57,626 bases of DNA, taken from assembly GCA_014859265.1 (NCBI GenBank), contig JACUUN010000005.1, positions 1 to 57,626 on the forward strand, in the 5' to 3' direction. Position 1 is the first letter of the stretch. Every line of letters begins with the position of its first letter. Below the pieces are notes generated by a model. It did not search any database. It was not told the DNA's origin and worked only from the letters and a program-made list of their open reading frames with translations. Origin of the DNA: Coriobacteriia bacterium. GTDB lineage: Bacteria > Actinomycetota > Coriobacteriia > Anaerosomatales > SLCP01. Positions 53,564 to 57,626 of this stretch are shown here, piece by piece. The position numbers and the translations under genes were made by a program.

Positions 53564-54913
53564 GTGAGCGCCAAGGGCAAGATCGTCGTGATAGGGTCCG
53601 GAGCGGCAGGGACCGGAGCGGCACGCACGCTGGCTGCGGCAGGTTGGGACACCACCGTGGTCGAGCGCGACCGCGTGGGAGGCACCTGCCTGTGGCGTGG
53701 TTGCATGCCGAAGAAGGCCCTCTACAACTCCGCACGCGCCCGACGCAATGCTGACCGAGCGGAGATGTTCGGCCTCGAGGGTGCCCGGGGTTTCGACTGG
53801 CAAAGCGTGCTGGCGTGGAAGTGGCATAGCCAGGAGACGTACGCGGGCGACCAGGAGGCCGGATTTACGGACCGGGGCATCCGGCTTGTGAAGGACGATG
53901 CCCGCTTCGTGTCGCCTGACGCTGTCGAGGTCGCTGGGGAACGTGTGTCCTTCGATCACGCGATCATCGCGACTGGCTCCCGGCCTGTCATTCCGCCCAT
54001 CACCGGTATCGAACTCGCCGACACCAGCACCGGCGCGCTCGGTTATCCTGAGCCACCTTCGTCGCTGCTGGTAGTCGGTGGAGGGTTCATCGGTCTGGAG
54101 CTCGGGGCGATCTACGCCTCCTTCGGCACTGAAGTCACCATCATTACCAGCGCCGTTCGACCGCTCGAGATGCTAGATGAGGAGATTTCCGCAATCCCAC
54201 TCCGCCGGTTGGAGCGACTCGGGGTGGCATTCCATACTTCCTGTCGGCTCAAGAGTCTCTCCGGCTCTCCCGGCGCGGTCACAGCGCGCTTCTCCGATGC
54301 TGCCGGAGCGTCACACGAGCGCACATGGGAGCGAGTGCTCGTCGCAGTCGGTCGCAAACCCTCCGTTGACGATCTCGATCTGGCAGCCGCGGGCGTGGAG
54401 GTCGACGGCCGTGGGGGAATCGTGCTCGACACGTCCCATCGCACCACAAATCCCCGCGTGTGGGTGGCAGGCGATGCGGCCGGTGGCATGATGCAGACCC
54501 CGATCGCTAACTACCAGGGGCGGACGGTGGCGGCATCCATCGACTCGGGCGCCGCAAGCGAACTGGACGACTCAATGGTCCCGACGTGCCTATTCACAAC
54601 ACCACAGGTGGCCCAGGTCGGACTCACTGAGACACAGGCACACGCATCTGGGATCGAGATCAGCATCGGACGCGCATCCTTCGAGTTCCTGGGTGCTGCA
54701 GTAATCGAGGATGAGCGCGATGGCCTGGTGAAACTGTTGTTCGCCGAGGACGACGGCAGGCTCGTTGGAGCGCATATCGCCGGACCGGCCGCGAGCGACC
54801 TCATCTACGCGGCGGCGGTTGCCATGCGATGCGGTGCCACTCGGGACACCCTGCGCGCGACCATCGGTATCCACCCGGCGTTTTGCGAGGCGCTCAACTG
54901 GGCCGCGGGGTAA
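53564..54913 (+). CDS. NAD(P)/FAD-dependent pyridine nucleotide-disulfide oxidoreductase (class I, dihydrolipoamide dehydrogenase/mercuric reductase-like); GTG start
   Basis: IVVIGSGAAGTGAARTL, redox motif GGTCLWRGCMPKKAL, VVGGGFIGLELGAIYASFGTEVTII, GDAAGGMMQTPIA, C-terminal IGIHPAFCEAL. Confidence 0.93.
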   Translation: MSAKGKIVVIGSGAAGTGAARTLAAAGWDTTVVERDRVGGTCLWRGCMPKKALYNSARARRNADRAEMFGLEGARGFDWQSVLAWKWHSQETYAGDQEAGFTDRGIRLVKDDARFVSPDAVEVAGERVSFDHAIIATGSRPVIPPITGIELADTSTGALGYPEPPSSLLVVGGGFIGLELGAIYASFGTEVTIITSAVRPLEMLDEEISAIPLRRLERLGVAFHTSCRLKSLSGSPGAVTARFSDAAGASHERTWERVLVAVGRKPSVDDLDLAAAGVEVDGRGGIVLDTSHRTTNPRVWVAGDAAGGMMQTPIANYQGRTVAASIDSGAASELDDSMVPTCLFTTPQVAQVGLTETQAHASGIEISIGRASFEFLGAAVIEDERDGLVKLLFAEDDGRLVGAHIAGPAASDLIYAAAVAMRCGATRDTLRATIGIHPAFCEALNWAAG

Positions 54914-54916
54914 ACG

Positions 54917-54944
54917 CGACCTTGAGGCTCATGCCTCAAGGTCG
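54917..54944. terminator. Bidirectional terminator hairpin between convergent genes: CGACCTTGAGGC-TCAT-GCCTCAAGGTCG
   Basis: Perfect 12-bp stem, 4-nt loop; starts 4 nt after the plus-strand CDS and overlaps the minus-strand stop codon. Confidence 0.7.
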
Positions 54945-57439
54945 GCGCATCTCTCGACTTCACACGAGAGCAAGTCGAACAGCCGGTCGAACTCCCGGTC
55001 GTTCTCGACGACCGGCTCTGGCTGCTCGGGCACGTGCGTCAGCCTGTGCAGCTTGCACGAACCCCCTCTGTGGCACGGCTTACTCGGTCCCGGTTCGATC
55101 GTTGTGTTGCCTCCAGCTAGAACTTCTTCGATCTCAAATGCGGAACATGGATGCGAGAACAGATAACCCTGCACATGGTCGCAGCCCGCATGTCTCAGGT
55201 ACTCGAGATGACATGGTTTCTCGACGCCCTCGGCTACGGTACGCAAGTGGAGCTTGGATGCCAGAACGAGGATCGTATCGATGATTGGATGTGAATCTGA
55301 CTCCGCGCACAGGTCCGAGACAAAGGACCGGTCTATCTTCAGGATGCTGATGGGCAGTCCCTGCAGACGTTCAAGCGAGGAGTGACCGGTCCCGAAGTCG
55401 TCCAGCGCAAGCCCGACACCCATCGCTCTCAGTTGCTCGAACACCGGCGAGACCATATCGATCTCCCGCATCATCGCTGTCTCTGTGATCTCCAGCTCGA
55501 GATCTTCAGGCTTCAGGCCGGTATGGGCTAGAACCTCAGAAACCTCGTGGATGAGATCCCCGTCAATCATCTGGACCGCCGAAAGGTTCACCGCGACCCG
55601 GGGCACAGCGATGCCCGCCTGCCTCCACCGAGCGAGTGTCCCACACGCCTCGAAGAGGATCCACCGGCCCATTGGAACGATGAGACCACTCTCCTCGGCG
55701 ATATCCATGAACTCCTCCGGGCCAAGTACACCCCTTGTGGGGTGTCGCCAGCGCACCAACGCTTCGACGCCAGCAAGCCTACTGCTGTCGGCCGTGATGA
55801 TGGTCTGGTAGTGGATCTCGAGCTCTCCCTTGTCGACGGCATCGGCGAGCTCGTTCTTTGTCCGGAAGCGCTCCGAGATCGCCGTCTCCATGCTCGGCTC
55901 GTACACCTCGAAGCGGTCACCGCCTGCCTTCTTCGCGACATACATCGCGCGATCCGCCCGCTTCAGTGCCTCACTCGCCTGCATCCCCCTCTCGCAGTGG
56001 CAGATTCCAATGCTCGCGGATGGCCGCACGGTAAGCCCGCCTATCTCCATCGTCTCCGAAGAGAACTCCAGCAGCCGCAAGGCGATGTCCTCCGCGTGCG
56101 CCTTCGCTGTGACATCCGGCACTATGAGGACAAACTCATCGCCGCCAACCCGCCCGAGCGTGTCGCCATCGCGTGTCACCCAGCTGAGCCGGTCGCCCAT
56201 GATCTTGATCAGCTGGTCACCCGCGTCATGGCCCACCGTGTCGTTCACCGCCTTGAGATTATCGATGTCCACGTAGATGACGGCGAGTCCTTCGGCATCT
56301 CCCCGGTCCAGGTGAGCAAGGGCGCCGTTCAGCCGCTCGCTAACGAGGCGCCTGTTCGGAAGGCCCGTAAGCGGATCATCGTAGGCCATCTGGGAGACGA
56401 GCTCCTCCGCCTGACGACGCGCGGAGACGTCTCGCGAGACGTTCATAATCGCCGGGCCGCCGTCGAACACCACGAATTGGCTCCTCACTTCGACGGGTAG
56501 ACGCTGACCGCCCTTGCAGACGTTCATCACCTCGTAGAGCGCGGTGCCGGACTCGACAACGGTTCGCCGTTGGTTCTCGCGTGCATCCTCCTGCGACTCC
56601 GGCGCGATCCACGAGAAGGGCTCCAGCTCCAGAAACTCCTCGCGCGTGTAGCCGCGCATCTCGTGTGCCGCCTGGTTGAGATAGAGGATCCTACCATCCG
56701 GGCGAGTCACGATGACCGAATCGTGTACCGAGTCGAGCAGATGGGACTCGGAGCGCAGGCTCTCCTCTGTGCGCCGCCGCTCTGTCACGTCCTCCCCGTA
56801 CGAGATCACCTGCAGGACATCACCGGACTCGTTGAGCGCCGCCGAGCGGCTCCACCGCACAATCCGCTCCCCGATGCACGTGCGGACAGGGTACTCAAGG
56901 GTGGCACCAACCTGGCCGCGGCTCTCACAGAACCGCTCGAATTCGTCGCGCGCGTAGATGTCGGCTGCCTGTGTGCCCCAGAGTTCGAACGCGTCCTTGC
57001 CTACGACATCGTCCTCGGCGACGCCGAGCAGTTCGAGGCCGTACCGGTTCATATGCCTGACCGTGCCATCGGGGTCCAGCGTCGCCACCACAGCTGCAAC
57101 ACCATCGGCGTAGGTGCTGCGAACTGACTCGATCCGAGCGAGCAGCTCTGACGTTCGGCGAGCGTCGAAGGCCTCTGCACGGAAAGCGAGGGCGCCCCAC
57201 ACCACGCCGGTCGCCTGTACTACGCGCAGAAAAGCAAGGACATCGGCTTGATTCGTAACGCTTCGCCCCAGGAGGACGAGCGACGCGGCGATGCCTGCGA
57301 CACACGCGGCAGCAAAGGCGACAGCAGCCCTGCGCCACCGTCCCCGCACGGACGATGCGCGGAGGGCAAACACGATGACTGCGAGGGCGACCGCATGTAT
57401 GAGGAGTGCAGTCCAGTGCAGAAGCGCTTGTCCGGGCAT
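54929..57439 (-). CDS. Membrane PAS-PAS-GGDEF-EAL protein (c-di-GMP cyclase/phosphodiesterase)
   Basis: N-terminal TM segments; PAS regions; RDGD-TLGRV-GGDEF (I-site plus active site), EALVRWRHP, ELEITETAMM, LDDFGTGHSSLERL, AEGVEKPCHLEYLRHAGCDHVQGYLF. Confidence 0.95.
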   Translation of the reverse strand: MPGQALLHWTALLIHAVALAVIVFALRASSVRGRWRRAAVAFAAACVAGIAASLVLLGRSVTNQADVLAFLRVVQATGVVWGALAFRAEAFDARRTSELLARIESVRSTYADGVAAVVATLDPDGTVRHMNRYGLELLGVAEDDVVGKDAFELWGTQAADIYARDEFERFCESRGQVGATLEYPVRTCIGERIVRWSRSAALNESGDVLQVISYGEDVTERRRTEESLRSESHLLDSVHDSVIVTRPDGRILYLNQAAHEMRGYTREEFLELEPFSWIAPESQEDARENQRRTVVESGTALYEVMNVCKGGQRLPVEVRSQFVVFDGGPAIMNVSRDVSARRQAEELVSQMAYDDPLTGLPNRRLVSERLNGALAHLDRGDAEGLAVIYVDIDNLKAVNDTVGHDAGDQLIKIMGDRLSWVTRDGDTLGRVGGDEFVLIVPDVTAKAHAEDIALRLLEFSSETMEIGGLTVRPSASIGICHCERGMQASEALKRADRAMYVAKKAGGDRFEVYEPSMETAISERFRTKNELADAVDKGELEIHYQTIITADSSRLAGVEALVRWRHPTRGVLGPEEFMDIAEESGLIVPMGRWILFEACGTLARWRQAGIAVPRVAVNLSAVQMIDGDLIHEVSEVLAHTGLKPEDLELEITETAMMREIDMVSPVFEQLRAMGVGLALDDFGTGHSSLERLQGLPISILKIDRSFVSDLCAESDSHPIIDTILVLASKLHLRTVAEGVEKPCHLEYLRHAGCDHVQGYLFSHPCSAFEIEEVLAGGNTTIEPGPSKPCHRGGSCKLHRLTHVPEQPEPVVENDREFDRLFDLLSCEVERCADLEA

Positions 57440-57497
57440 CTTGCGAATCCTTTGTCGAAACCGTGGTCCCTAGCGAGTGAGTCATGAGTTACTAACC

Positions 57498-57525
57498 CTA
57501 TCGACCTGCCGATGTGCCAACTTGA
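57498..57525 (-). promoter_or_regulatory. Sigma-28-like promoter TCAA-N16-GTCGATAG upstream of the GGDEF-EAL gene
   Basis: Minus strand TCAA(57522-57525)-16 nt-GTCGATAG(57498-57505); same layout as the flgM-like gene promoter. Confidence 0.5.
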
Positions 57526-57586
57526 ACCCCAAGGCCGGTCGCACCATGAGGCTTTGGGGGACGGGGCAACACCGAGAGCAACACAA

Positions 57587-57613
57587 AGGCCGGGAGCGAT
57601 ACGCTCCCGGCCT
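57587..57613. terminator. Strong hairpin AGGCCGGGAGCG-ATA-CGCTCCCGGCCT near the window edge, probably a terminator
   Basis: Perfect 12-bp stem with 3-nt loop. Confidence 0.6.
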
Positions 57614-57626
57614 CATCATCCATGGT

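Noticed and set aside
1-57626. Transposons, prophage, tRNA/rRNA genes, CRISPR arrays
   Set aside because: No transposase, integrase, tRNA/rRNA signature or regularly spaced repeats were recognised by eye; tRNAscan/Infernal would be needed to confirm absence

Overview
This 57.6 kb high-GC window looks like a bacterial chromosome segment, probably actinobacterial (Coriobacteriia-like by gene content; inference only). It carries about 50 CDS. All but one are on the minus strand, in long co-directional runs with many short start/stop overlaps. Housekeeping blocks are iron (feoB, dtxR-feoA fusion), Fe-S/tRNA thiolation (iscR-type Rrf2, nifS, nifU, mnmA), riboflavin (ribD-ribE-ribBA-ribH behind an FMN riboswitch), phospholipid/GTPase/isoprenoid (rpe, gpsA, plsY, der, DUF512, ispH, plsC, cmk), aromatic amino acids and hisC, late cobalamin genes (cobU/T/S/C), scpA/scpB/rluB, trpS, a DHH-CBS-CCA fusion, deoA/deoB, a complete membrane-arm nuo operon, an ABC-F ATPase, one plus-strand flavin disulfide reductase, and a PAS-GGDEF-EAL protein. 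The most interesting system is the nuo operon. It encodes NuoA,B,C,D,H,J,K,L,M,N but no NuoE/F/G. The NuoI position is occupied by a ~696-aa chimera with a GltD-like FAD/NAD(P) oxidoreductase spliced between NuoI-like N- and C-terminal parts. It is preceded by a perfect 17-bp-arm palindrome containing a Rex-like site, and nuoC appears to use a CTG start. A second thread is a pair of sigma-28-like promoters with identical spacing, upstream of a flgM-like gene and of the GGDEF-EAL gene, each associated with a shared ~24-bp motif. No CRISPR, rRNA, tRNA or transposon was recognised. All assignments come from reading sequence and motifs, without database searches.
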